NCBI GenBank assembly: GCA_046346845.1
Contig: JAXMHH010000006.1
Span: 248,001-312,000 of the forward strand
Reading direction: 5' to 3'
Length of the DNA stretch: 64,000 nucleotides
Origin: DSSB01 sp046346845
GTDB lineage: Bacteria; UBA10199; DSSB01
Both the position numbers and the translations under genes were made by a program. The notes beneath the pieces were generated by a model. That model was not told the origin of the DNA. It saw nothing but the letters and a program-made list of their open reading frames with translations, and ran no database searches. Of the stretch, positions 1-8,200 are shown one piece after another. Position 1 is the first letter of the stretch. Every line of letters starts with the position of its first letter.

Positions 1-342
1 GGCAATCGTGGTAAGGACCCCCTCCGGAGTCATCATTCGCACACGGTCATTTCCGGAGTCCGCGACGTAAACATTGCCATTACTCGCCACGGCGAGACCT
101 TCTGGCCAATTCAAACTCACGTTTGTGGCCAAGCCATCCCCGTTAAAATCTTTTATTCCATTGCCCGCAATGGTGTAGATAAATCCGCAGGCAGGGGGCG
201 CAGGCGCCCGCAGGGTTGTGGTCAACTCCCCTTCCGGAGTTTTGGACCGGACGATTTGTGAAAAGGAGTTGGAGGTGAAGAGAACAGTGCTCGCGATAAC
301 CACCATGAGACCTGGGATGGATGAACCGAATAACTTTTGCAT
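1..342 (-). CDS. NHL-repeat secreted protein (N-terminal part)
   Basis: The gene runs off the left edge, so only the first 114 codons are visible. Residues 1-30 form a signal peptide with a hydrophobic core ending near SFSQ. From about residue 53 the sequence gives an NHL-type unit: a YTIAGNG strand, a DFNGDG segment, then WPEGLAVASNGNVYVADSGN and a repeat of the TIA strand at the edge. Such units form a beta-propeller used for protein or ligand contact; the ligand cannot be told. A GGAAGGA Shine-Dalgarno sits 5-6 bases before the ATG at 342. A 51-residue gene on the same strand ends 10 bases upstream. Confidence 0.8.
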   Translation of the reverse strand, partial: MQKLFGSSIPGLMVVIASTVLFTSNSFSQIVRSKTPEGELTTTLRAPAPPACGFIYTIAGNGIKDFNGDGLATNVSLNWPEGLAVASNGNVYVADSGNDRVRMMTPEGVLTTIA

Positions 343-352
343 AAAATCCTTC

Positions 353-508
353 CTAAAATAGCACACCCCGCTCCACCGGGCCCGCCGCCCAAAGCGAACC
401 GGGAGGTGCGAGGAAAATTTCGGTGAGCAGAACCGGGAGGATGAAGAGATAGCTGGAAAGATTAAGGCAAACAGCCCACGGCGAGGGAAGACTTGGTTTT
501 CGCTGCAT
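353..508 (-). CDS. Small signal-peptide-like protein, 51 aa
   Basis: A 51-residue reading frame ending 10 bases before the NHL gene, in the same direction. The N-terminus is basic (MQRKPS), followed by a hydrophobic stretch (about residues 12-33) and an AAG-type cleavage-like site near residue 43, so it could be an exported peptide or a single-span membrane protein. AGGA lies 8-9 bases before the ATG. The start codon falls in one arm of an 8-bp perfect inverted repeat (507-514 with 532-539). No family is recognised; short length keeps confidence low. Confidence 0.35.
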   Translation of the reverse strand: MQRKPSLPSPWAVCLNLSSYLFILPVLLTEIFLAPPGSLWAAGPVERGVLF

Positions 509-539
509 ACTCGTTTCCTAACCCAACCAATACGAGTAT
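507..539 (-). promoter_or_regulatory. Leader hairpin over the start of the 51-aa gene
   Basis: ATACTCGT (507-514) and ACGAGTAT (532-539) are perfectly complementary with a 17-base loop. On the transcript the first bases of the start codon are in the stem and the AGGA ribosome site is in the loop. Confidence 0.4.
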
Positions 540-664
540 TTCAGCAACAACCATGCCAAGCTACGAGGAAAAATAAAGCCAAACATATCCATTCACTCCC
601 ACCCCTTGGGCCGCTTGGACTTTATCAATCTGAGGATCTTGCGCCACCGATCGCCAAAATATTG

Positions 665-799
665 TCATCTATTACTGGACGCCGCGGGAGTTTCCTCCGG
701 ACCTGCGGGCCTGGCGGCTCCCGGCGTCAGCCATGCCGCGAAGGCCGCGAGGGCCAAGACCAACAGCACCCAATAATTCAGGGAACGTCGTGGGGGCAT
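665..799 (-). CDS. Small single-span membrane protein, 44 aa
   Basis: A 44-residue frame directly downstream (5 bases) of the ferritin-like gene pair on the same strand. It has a basic N-terminus (MPPRRS), one clear membrane segment at about residues 9-24 rich in Leu and Ala, and a Pro/Ala-rich tail. The ribosome site is weak, so translation may depend on coupling to the upstream gene. The function is unknown; position suggests a membrane partner of the ferritin-like pair. It may be a chance frame. Confidence 0.35.
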   Translation of the reverse strand: MPPRRSLNYWVLLVLALAAFAAWLTPGAARPAGPEETPAASSNR

Positions 800-803
800 G
801 ATT

Positions 804-1025
804 TCAAGGGGAGACCCAACGCTTCGCCAACTTCACGAGTTCTTGGGCGATGGCGACATGGGCGGTTTCGTCCCTGGCGATCCGAAGCAGCATCTCGCTC
901 GCCAGCGCATCGTCGCAGTCCTCGGCCAGTTGCCGATAGAGGCGGGCCGCCTCTTCCTCCAAGGCCAGGATGGTTTGAAATTCCTTCAAAATCAGCTCTC
1001 CGTAAATTTTTCGAGCAGGGCTCAT
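804..1025 (-). CDS. Half-size ferritin-like (two-helix) protein, 73 aa
   Basis: Two predicted helices. The first carries EEEAARLY, the E-x6-Y pattern of a ferritin-like helix; the second carries DETAH, the ExxH iron-ligand motif. A normal rubrerythrin-type domain has four helices with two such pairs, so this protein is half a bundle and would have to dimerise, as encapsulated ferritins do, or pair with its neighbour. Its ATG overlaps the stop of the upstream half-size gene (ATGA at 1022-1025), which favours translational coupling and balanced amounts. Likely role: di-iron binding in iron storage or peroxide defence; this is inferred from motifs only. Confidence 0.6.
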   Translation of the reverse strand: MSPARKIYGELILKEFQTILALEEEAARLYRQLAEDCDDALASEMLLRIARDETAHVAIAQELVKLAKRWVSP

Positions 1026-1240
1026 CGGCGCAGCCTCGCGACGATTTCCTCCAGCATGTCCTCGTGATGGACGCTGTCTTCCTGAAGGCGCTGCAGGAGC
1101 CGGCGGATCTTGTCCCGTTGTGTGGGGGGAAATTCCGAAAAGTTATACCGACCCACCTCGGCGAGGTTCGCCACCGCGAACTCTTCCAATTCCTTCAAGG
1201 ACTCCAGGGCCGATAAGAGGGTCTCACGGGCCACCGCCAT
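1022..1240 (-). CDS. Half-size ferritin-like (two-helix) protein, 72 aa
   Basis: Again two helices: the first (about residues 5-30) is rich in Glu/Leu; the second (38-72) contains EDSVHHEDML, a DxxH/ExxxH variant of the iron-ligand motif. A strong GGGGAGG ribosome site precedes the ATG. It overlaps the next ferritin-like gene by 4 bases. The two products together have the four helices and two carboxylate-histidine motifs of one rubrerythrin-type domain. The gene diverges from the NnrS-family gene, and an FNR-type palindrome lies between, so oxygen or NO regulation is plausible. Confidence 0.55.
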   Translation of the reverse strand: MAVARETLLSALESLKELEEFAVANLAEVGRYNFSEFPPTQRDKIRRLLQRLQEDSVHHEDMLEEIVARLRR

Positions 1241-1288
1241 AGGACCTCCCCATTGCTGGATATTGTAAATTCCTTGCCAATATTTCCG

Positions 1289-1304
1289 TATGATTTAGAT
1301 CATA
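1289..1304. promoter_or_regulatory. FNR/NNR-type palindrome between divergent genes
   Basis: TATGAT-TTAG-ATCATA is a perfect 6-4-6 inverted repeat, close to the FNR-family consensus TTGAT-N4-ATCAA. It lies about 49 bases before the ferritin-like start and about 38 bases before the NnrS start, so it could control both. An FNR-family regulator is encoded at 60478-61212. Confidence 0.55.
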
Positions 1305-1342
1305 TCCGAAGACAGAGGACGGAATAGGATCCCTCACAGACA

Positions 1343-2596
1343 ATGGGCCCAAGGCGAGTTAAGAACTTATTGTTAGAACCCTACCGCCTGTTCTTTTGCG
1401 GGGGCCCCCTCGCCGCCATCGTGGCCGTCGGGGTTTGGTTCACCTGGCTCCATCTGCAAGACCACGGCATCCTCTGGCTAGAGCCGCGGGAGGGGGCCAA
1501 CCAGGTCCATTCCCACCTCATGCTCTACGGGGTATTGGGGTGCTACGTCTTCGGCTTCATCCTCACCGCCTTCCCCCGCTTCATCGGAATGGACCACCCC
1601 TCCCCGAAGGCGGTGCTCGCTTGGTTCCTCGGCCTGCTTGCGGGGCAGACATGTTTCGTCCTGGGGGCCCTGCATGCCCAGGCCTGGATGTGGGCGGCTT
1701 GGCTTCTGGAAGGGCTGACTTATTTGAGTCTCTGGTTTTTCTTGGCAAGACTCTACTGGCGCTCGGGAAAATGGCGGGAAGACCGGCAGCCGCGCTTCCT
1801 CTTGCTCGCGCTGGGTTTCGGCACGCTGGGCAGCCTGCTCTCTTACGGTTACTACGCCTTGGGTTCCAGCTTCACCTTTTACACCTTAAGCATCGAATTG
1901 GGCACCTACGGCTATCTCTTCCTCCTGGTCATCGCCATCACCTATCGGATCGTGCCCTTCTTCGCGGGCCGGGTGATCGAGGAATATACCGGGCGGCGCG
2001 GCGCGCACACCCTGCTGATCGTCACGCTGCTGATCCTGCTGCGCATCCTCTTGGTCACCGGATGGGCCGGCAGTCCGCGCCAACACTACGCCTCCTGGTC
2101 GATCAACCTGGCGCTCCTGGCGGTCCTGGCGACCGAATGGTGGCGGTGGCGCCCCTGGCAGGCCAAGGAGACGCCGATCCTCTTCGTCCTGTTCCTGGGC
2201 CTGTCTTGGATCTTGGTCTTTTTGGGTTTCTCGGGCTACGAGCTGCTCTATCACCTCGCCCATCGCGCCGCGGAGGTCTATCCCGTCCTGCGAACGCCCT
2301 CGCTCCACGCCCTCTACATCGGGGCCTTCGGGACCCTGATCTTGGCGATCAGCACCCGGGTGGTGAGGGGGCACGGCGGCTTCCCGATCCAGGCGGACAA
2401 ATACACCCTCGCAGCCATCCTCCTGATGGAGATCGCCGGGCTGTGGCGGGTTTTCATCCCGGTCTTGTTCAGCGGCAGCGCGAGCCTGTGGCTGCGCAAC
2501 TATTGGGCGGGATTATTCTGGTGCCTGGCCTTCGGGATCTGGGCCTTGCGCTACCTTCCCCTGCTGTTCCTGCCCAAATCCCAGGGCGAAGCTTGA
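1343..2596 (+). CDS. nnrS: NnrS-family haem-copper membrane protein
   Basis: A 417-residue polytopic protein with about twelve hydrophobic segments. The N-terminal third carries HSHLMLYGVLG followed by GFILTAFPRF, matching the conserved HxxxM...FLLTAxPxW region of NnrS proteins, which are linked to nitric-oxide stress and denitrification. The usual length is about 400 residues, so the gene is complete. The ATG at 1343 has no close ribosome site; a TTG at codon 10 is preceded by AAGGCGAG and could be the real start. An FNR-type box lies about 40 bases upstream. It converges on the unknown gene at 2744-4243. Confidence 0.75.
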   Translation: MGPRRVKNLLLEPYRLFFCGGPLAAIVAVGVWFTWLHLQDHGILWLEPREGANQVHSHLMLYGVLGCYVFGFILTAFPRFIGMDHPSPKAVLAWFLGLLAGQTCFVLGALHAQAWMWAAWLLEGLTYLSLWFFLARLYWRSGKWREDRQPRFLLLALGFGTLGSLLSYGYYALGSSFTFYTLSIELGTYGYLFLLVIAITYRIVPFFAGRVIEEYTGRRGAHTLLIVTLLILLRILLVTGWAGSPRQHYASWSINLALLAVLATEWWRWRPWQAKETPILFVLFLGLSWILVFLGFSGYELLYHLAHRAAEVYPVLRTPSLHALYIGAFGTLILAISTRVVRGHGGFPIQADKYTLAAILLMEIAGLWRVFIPVLFSGSASLWLRNYWAGLFWCLAFGIWALRYLPLLFLPKSQGEA

Positions 2597-2671
2597 GATC
2601 TGCAACCAGAATGGCCCCGGTCATGGGCATCGGCGAGATTGTTGAGGAAGATATTCCTTTTTAAAAGGCCC

Positions 2672-2722
2672 CCGTCTCGGCCCCTCAGGATGTTTACCCA
2701 TGGAAGAAAATTGCCGAGACGG
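2672..2722. terminator. Bidirectional terminator-like inverted repeat
   Basis: CCGTCTCGGC (2672-2681) pairs perfectly with GCCGAGACGG (2713-2722), extended by GGCC/GGC on the outside. It lies between two convergent genes, with T-runs on both sides. The loop is long (31 bases), so it may be a weak terminator. Confidence 0.5.
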
Positions 2723-2743
2723 AGGCTGCATTTTAATGGCGAT

Positions 2744-4243
2744 TTAACTGTTCGATTTCGTCTCGCTGAAGGAGTAAACCGGGACGCCGTTCACGGTGAC
2801 CGAGTATTTGTAGGAATTCGCCGAATCGTCATAATCGGCCGAGACGATGAAGCCCGATTTTGCGGGATAGACCGCCTTCAGCAGCGCCTCGGCGTGTTCG
2901 ATGGCGGTTTTGCAGTTGGCCTTGCCGAACTTGCCCAGGGCGGACTTGAACTTGGAATCGATGGCCATGAAAAAGTTCGTTAGTTGGGCGTCCGGCTTCG
3001 CAGGAGGGAATTCGCCCGACTCGATGGCCTTTTTCAGGGCCTCTTTGTCCTTGTAGTTGTAGCCGGCCGCTTGCAGCGCGCTGAACACCTGTTTCGGGTC
3101 TTCCAAACCCGCCGCCTGCATCAAGTTGTCCAACATCTCATCGACGTTGCTGCCGCCGGTGTCGTCGCCCTCCTTCTTGCCGACGCCGCCATTCAGGGTC
3201 ACGCGGTCTTTTAGGTCTTCGGGAATGCACTGATTCGCCGCCTTGCCCGAAACGGTGACGTATTCGACGTTGGCTTGGATATCGACCTTGTAGCCCTTTT
3301 TGATTTCGTAACTGTCCTTCGAACCGTCCTTGTGCTGGACCAGCACTTCGATCGTCCCGTCGGATTTTTTCGCGACCGCCACTTCGTCGGAGGGCTTGGT
3401 CGCGATCTTTGCGTCCGAATAAACGACATGGGTCTGGTCCTGGCCTGGATTGGCCCAGAATTGAATCGGTTCGCCCGCGAACTCCGGCTCGTAGACGATG
3501 CTTCCGTCCGCCTGGACCTCGCCCGCCATGCTGGCGTCCTTTTTCTCTCCGTTGGATTCGCCGTCCGCCTTGAGCTCTTCCCAAGCGACCAGGCCGTTGG
3601 TGGAGTCCTGCACCTGTTTTTGTTTGGCGCTCTTGATCTTGACCTTGGCGTCCTCATAATCGTGAACGAAGTAGACGTTTTTCGAGCCCGTGGAATTATC
3701 CGTGACCTCGATCACCAAGACCTGTTCGGGAGGGCTGAGCCGGGTGTCGCTCGTGACCCTGGAGGTCACCGTTGCGGCGCCGCTGGGGACCGCGAGGTTG
3801 ACTTCGTCGCTCCAGATATCGTGAGTCTCTTTACCGCCGACGTCGGTGATGTCCGCGGTAGGCGAGTTCCACACCAAGGTCCCCATCGGCCCGAGGGTCG
3901 CGCCGTTGGGAACCGAAGGCTGGTGGGGATGAAAGGTATCTTCTCCCTGCTGAGGAAATCCCTGGGCGCCCGCGCCCTGTGGGCCCGCGTAACCGAGCTG
4001 GTCGGAGGCCCACTCCATTTGATCCAGAAAACCCTGCCAGGCCTTAGGATCGGGTGACGTCTCGGCGCCCGAGATCACGGCCCCGTAATAGGCATAGGCT
4101 TGCTCGTACCAAGCCTTGAGCTTCTGATTGGAATTGGCGCTCTGGTTGTACGCCAAGGATTTCCCGGCGGCGTTGGCGGGATGTGGCTGTTCCGCGGACA
4201 CTGGGCGGAAGTAATTCGATTTATTTAATAAGGCGCTTTGCAT
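2744..4243 (-). CDS. Unrecognised 499-aa protein, possibly secreted
   Basis: No family recognised. The N-terminal 50 residues are polar and rich in Asn, Ser, Gln and Ala without a Sec signal or membrane segment. Residues about 120-330 are a beta-rich region with many V/T/E strands; about 340-499 look helical and alpha/beta, with one cysteine pair region (NQC, NCK). Acidic and Gly/Asp linkers separate the parts. Composition resembles a large secreted or surface-assembled protein that would use a non-Sec route; this is inference. A strong TAAGGAGG ribosome site precedes the ATG, but the start codon is paired with upstream leader sequence. It shares leader design with the genes at 10491, 11460 and 13117. 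Confidence 0.7.
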   Translation of the reverse strand: MQSALLNKSNYFRPVSAEQPHPANAAGKSLAYNQSANSNQKLKAWYEQAYAYYGAVISGAETSPDPKAWQGFLDQMEWASDQLGYAGPQGAGAQGFPQQGEDTFHPHQPSVPNGATLGPMGTLVWNSPTADITDVGGKETHDIWSDEVNLAVPSGAATVTSRVTSDTRLSPPEQVLVIEVTDNSTGSKNVYFVHDYEDAKVKIKSAKQKQVQDSTNGLVAWEELKADGESNGEKKDASMAGEVQADGSIVYEPEFAGEPIQFWANPGQDQTHVVYSDAKIATKPSDEVAVAKKSDGTIEVLVQHKDGSKDSYEIKKGYKVDIQANVEYVTVSGKAANQCIPEDLKDRVTLNGGVGKKEGDDTGGSNVDEMLDNLMQAAGLEDPKQVFSALQAAGYNYKDKEALKKAIESGEFPPAKPDAQLTNFFMAIDSKFKSALGKFGKANCKTAIEHAEALLKAVYPAKSGFIVSADYDDSANSYKYSVTVNGVPVYSFSETKSNS

Positions 4244-4298
4244 TTCGGCGACCCTCCTTAGGTCTGCCTAGTAGCAAAGCAAGCCTTGTGCCGAATGC
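4240..4298 (-). promoter_or_regulatory. Leader hairpin pairing with the start codon
   Basis: GCATTTCGGC (4240-4249, containing the start codon) is complementary to GCCGAATGC (4290-4298) with one bulged base. The 40-base loop holds the ribosome site, itself flanked by GACC/GGTC, and the octamer AAAGCAAG (plus strand, 4276-4283) that recurs in two other leaders of this block. Confidence 0.5.
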
Positions 4299-4460
4299 AT
4301 CAATTATAAAAATTTAAATAAAAACAAGAGGTTAAAAATGAATGGCCATGTCTTCGAAAGATTTTGTAATTAGTTTGTATTTAATAAAAATTCAAATTTT
4401 CAATTTTATTAGGAACGATTTTTTTTCCGGCAGAAAACCCCTGTTTCCCTTTTCGGGAGA
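4299..4460. other. AT-rich intergenic region
   Basis: Strongly AT-rich stretch between divergent genes, unlike the GC-rich coding DNA around it. It probably holds the promoters of both genes; several TTGTAA/TATTTAA-like words occur but no single promoter stands out. Confidence 0.4.
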
Positions 4461-4535
4461 TCCTCGCTAAAATTTCTGGGGGCAACAGCGAGGAGACCTC
4501 CAGCCGATACTTTGGTCATGTCTTCCAGGACTATC

Positions 4536-5255
4536 ATGGAAATGTCGCGTCACACCCTGCCCTGGCTCCTTTTGTCGATCTTGACCGCCTGTTCGGGCAT
4601 GGCCACCGGTCCCGGTGGCGGCGGCGTCGGCGGAGGGGATACCCGAGCCGTTCCCGTGACCATGGAGGGAGGCGCTCCCGGAGTGCAATCGGAACGGGGC
4701 GACGATCTTCTCTATATCCTGGTCAAATTCTCCGACGAACAGCTTCCTCCCGCCAACGACTCCCTCACGGGGACCCCCCAGCAAAAAATCTCCGGCCAGG
4801 TTACGTGTTATCGAAAGGGCGAGAGCTCCCGCCTTTGCCCCGCCAACCGGGTTCTCCGCATCGCAGACACCCAGGCAAACCGATTCGTCGAGACGCGCCT
4901 GGGGGACGCCTTGGGGGAAGCGAGGCATTTCGAGGTGATCTACACCCCCGGAGGAACCTCGGTGAAGGACGGCAAGCTGACTCGCACCTCTTGGTATTTC
5001 TTCCTCAATGACCAAGAAGGTTATCAGCCCGAAGGATTAGGGATGCAAAAAGAATGCGTTGAGTCTCCGGATTGCATTCCGAAAGAGGGTTGGATCCGGG
5101 AAATCAAGACTTTAGAGCGAGAGACCACGGTCCAAGCGGAACCCCCTGCCCCTGTCGGGGTACAAGCCGCCCCTGTGATCCCCCAAGCCAATTCCTTGGA
5201 CGGCGGCACGACTCCTCCGCTGTTGAAGGAGAAGCCCGCCATCGATCTCGAATAA
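4536..5255 (+). CDS. Predicted lipoprotein, function unknown
   Basis: A 239-residue protein with a lipoprotein signal: basic N-terminus, hydrophobic LPWLLLSI and the lipobox LTAC, giving a lipidated Cys near residue 17. A Gly-rich linker follows, then an alpha/beta domain with several Cys (CYRKGE, LCPA, KECVESPDC) that could form disulfides. ATG at 4536 is chosen because AGGA lies 6 bases before it; ATGs at 4518 and 4542 and a TTG at 4512 are alternatives. An 8-bp perfect inverted repeat (4461-4468 with 4487-4494) lies in the leader. It converges on the large kinase gene with one base between stops. Confidence 0.65.
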   Translation: MEMSRHTLPWLLLSILTACSGMATGPGGGGVGGGDTRAVPVTMEGGAPGVQSERGDDLLYILVKFSDEQLPPANDSLTGTPQQKISGQVTCYRKGESSRLCPANRVLRIADTQANRFVETRLGDALGEARHFEVIYTPGGTSVKDGKLTRTSWYFFLNDQEGYQPEGLGMQKECVESPDCIPKEGWIREIKTLERETTVQAEPPAPVGVQAAPVIPQANSLDGGTTPPLLKEKPAIDLE

Positions 5256-5256
5256 A

Positions 5257-8200
5257 CTATCCCCGCAAAAACTTCTGAAGTTGGCTTTTCTTCTTCGGAA
5301 TTCCGTAACGATCCATCATATTATAGACGCTCTTCAAAGAGACTCCGAGCTCCTCCGCGATTCGATTCTTGTCGCCGCCGTGCTTGCGGGCGAGCGAGAG
5401 GATTTTTTTTCGCTCGGCATCTTGCCGGGCGTCGAGAATAGGAGGATTAGTTTCCGACGAAGGCCTCTCTTCAGCGGCCCCGCTCTCGAGAGCGAGTGGA
5501 GCGGGCGCAATACCCTCGCTCAGCAGGAGCATCTTGCCGGTTACCGACTTCCCGCCGGCGAATAACAAGGCGTTGCGCACCGCCCCCTCCAACTCACGGA
5601 TGTTTCCCGGCCAGGTTCGCCGCATCAGCACTTGGATGGCGTCCTGCTGGAAGGCACTTGGTTTGAGCCCGTATTCTTTAGCGATCTTCTTCGTCAAAAA
5701 GTGGACTAAGAGCGGAATGTCCTCCAACCGCTCACGCAGGGGCGGCAAAGGCACGGTCATCCCGTTGATCCGGAAGAAGAGATCTTGGCGAAATTTCTCC
5801 TCTTGGACCATGCGCCGCAAATCGCGGTTGGAGGCGGTGACCAGGCGCACGTCGATCTTCACTGTCTTATTCGAGCCCAAGGGACGGACCTCGCCCTCCT
5901 GCAACACGCGTAGGAGCTTGGCCTGCATCGCAAGGGACATGTCGGCGACTTCATCCAGGAACAAGGTGCCTCCATTGGCCATCTCGAAGAGGCCAATCCG
6001 GTCGCGATCGGCCTGGCTAAAGGCGCCCCGCTTGAAGCCGAACAGCTCGCTTTCCAATAAATTCTCCGGGATTGCGCTGCAGTTCTCGGTGACGAAGGGG
6101 GCTTTCTTTCGTGGGCTATTGAAATGCAGGGAACGGGCGATCAGCTCCTTGCCAGTGCCGGATTCGCCGAAGATCCAGACGGGGATCTTGGTTTGGGTGA
6201 CATGGTCCAACAACTGGAAGACCCGCATCATGGCCGCCGATCGGCCGATGATCTCCGGGTACTCGTACTTGAGCGCGACCTGCTTTTGGGAGAGCTCCTC
6301 GTTGAGCACCTCGATGTGCTGGGCCTGCTCTTGGACCTGCTCCTCCAGATTTTCTTTCGCGCGGTTCAAGGCGGCGATCATTTGGGCCTTTTGGATCGCC
6401 AAGGTCGCCTGACTGGCGAATCCGCTCAACAGGACGACGTCTTGCGACGCGAAGCAATCCGGTTCGAAGCGGTGATCGAGGTAGATGGCGCCGAAAGGTT
6501 CGGCTCCAACCTCCAGCGGAACCACCAGGATGGATTTCAGCTGGTACTGCACCACGGAACGCATTTCTTGGAAGCGGGGGTCAACGCTGGCATTGTTGGT
6601 GACGAGCGGGATCCCTTGGGCAAAAGCCTCCTTCACGGCGCCGAGCGAGAATTGGAATTCCTCCTCTTGGATGGCCTGATGCTTGATGCGGCGCGCGGTC
6701 TTGATTTGAAAGCCCCGGAAGGGTTCGGATTTTTGCTTCTCGTCTTTTAGCAGCAAGAATCCCCGTTCGGCGCCGGTCAGTTCGATCGCCGCGTCCATGA
6801 CGCGCTCCAGGATTTCGTTCAAATCGGTCTTTTCGGAGATCTGCCGGTTGATCTCGCAGAATTGCCGGAAACGCGCCTCCGAAATTTGCGAGCGGGTGGC
6901 CGCCGCCGGACTGTCCTTCGCGGATATAGGGCTGTCAGCCGGCTTCGCTTGGCTGGGTTTTCCTTCCAAGGCCTCCTCAAGCGAACGCAGGCTCTGATTT
7001 TTTTCGAAGTCCATTTTCATTTCCTCCGGTAGCTGGTTTCGAATCTGTTCGGATATTTCACGATAGGCCAGAAAAATCTTCCGCCCAATTTTGTCGAGGC
7101 CGCCCCGGGAAAAATAGGCGGCCAAGAGGAGCAGGCAATCGCGACGTTGCCAGGGATTCTCAAGAGATTGCAGGGAGTTCAGGATTGCGCGAAGCCCTTC
7201 TTTACTCTGGGCCTCCGCCGGCTCGGTCACAAAGCGGTAAAAGGCCAGCAAGGTGGACAAGAGGGAGGCCTGCCCCAGGACTGGTGGCGGGAAGTCCTGC
7301 AAGGCCTCCCGCAAGGCACGCCGATCGCCGCCCCGCGCCTCCGCCTTCAAAAGGCCGAGGCGCGCGTGACAGCGAAAGATTTCCGAGACGTCCGCCAATG
7401 CCATTGCCGCCCGATATCCGCTGCGCGCCGCTTCCCAGGCTTTGCGGCCGTAGCAGACCTCGGCGTCCAACAAGGCTCGGGCGCCCCGTAACTCGGGGCT
7501 CTCGGCTTTTTCAAGCTCGGCGTCCAATTTCTCCAGCCATCTTTGGGTTTGTGGGTCGTTGCCGGAGTGGGAGAAAAGCAGTGCCCACGCGATGGCCAGG
7601 ATCGCCTTGTCTTCCGAGTGTCCCAAGGCCGAGACCAAGGGCTGCGCCTCTTGCAAGGATTCGCGGGCGGAGGCGAGGTTGCCTCGCTCGATTTGCAGCA
7701 GGGCTAGATTTCCGAGGTATCGCGCGTATTGCAGGAGCTCGCCCCCTTCGCGAGCGAGGGCGAGGGACTGGTGAAGCCAGGATTCGGCCGAAGCCAGAGC
7801 GCCGCGCTCCCGATCGAGCATAGCCAGGAAGTTCAGCGCGATCGCCTCGATTTGGGGATTTTTCACCTTCCGGTATTCGGCCAGGGAATTTTTGAAATGA
7901 TGCTCCGCCGCGGAATAATCGAGTCGGGACTGCTCGAGGATCCCCAAGCGTTGCTCGGTCTCTCCCAATAAAGCCGGATCGGATTGGGCCAAGGCCAAGG
8001 CCGATAGCAGGTGCGCATGGGCGTCGGCGTGCCCCCCAGTCTTTTCCGCCAAGGCGGCGAGCAGATTGTGGGCACGCGCCTGCCAGGGACGTAGGCTCGG
8101 CTGGCTTTGGCCGTCGCCCGATTGGAGGGCCAGCTGCAATTCCTGCGCGGATTTATCCCGCTCCCCCGCGGTGAAATAGACCAATCCTCGGTAGAAGTGA

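Noticed and set aside
1396..2664. 422-codon frame overlapping nnrS in another frame
   Set aside because: Arg/Pro/His-rich low-complexity product typical of a shifted frame in GC-rich DNA.
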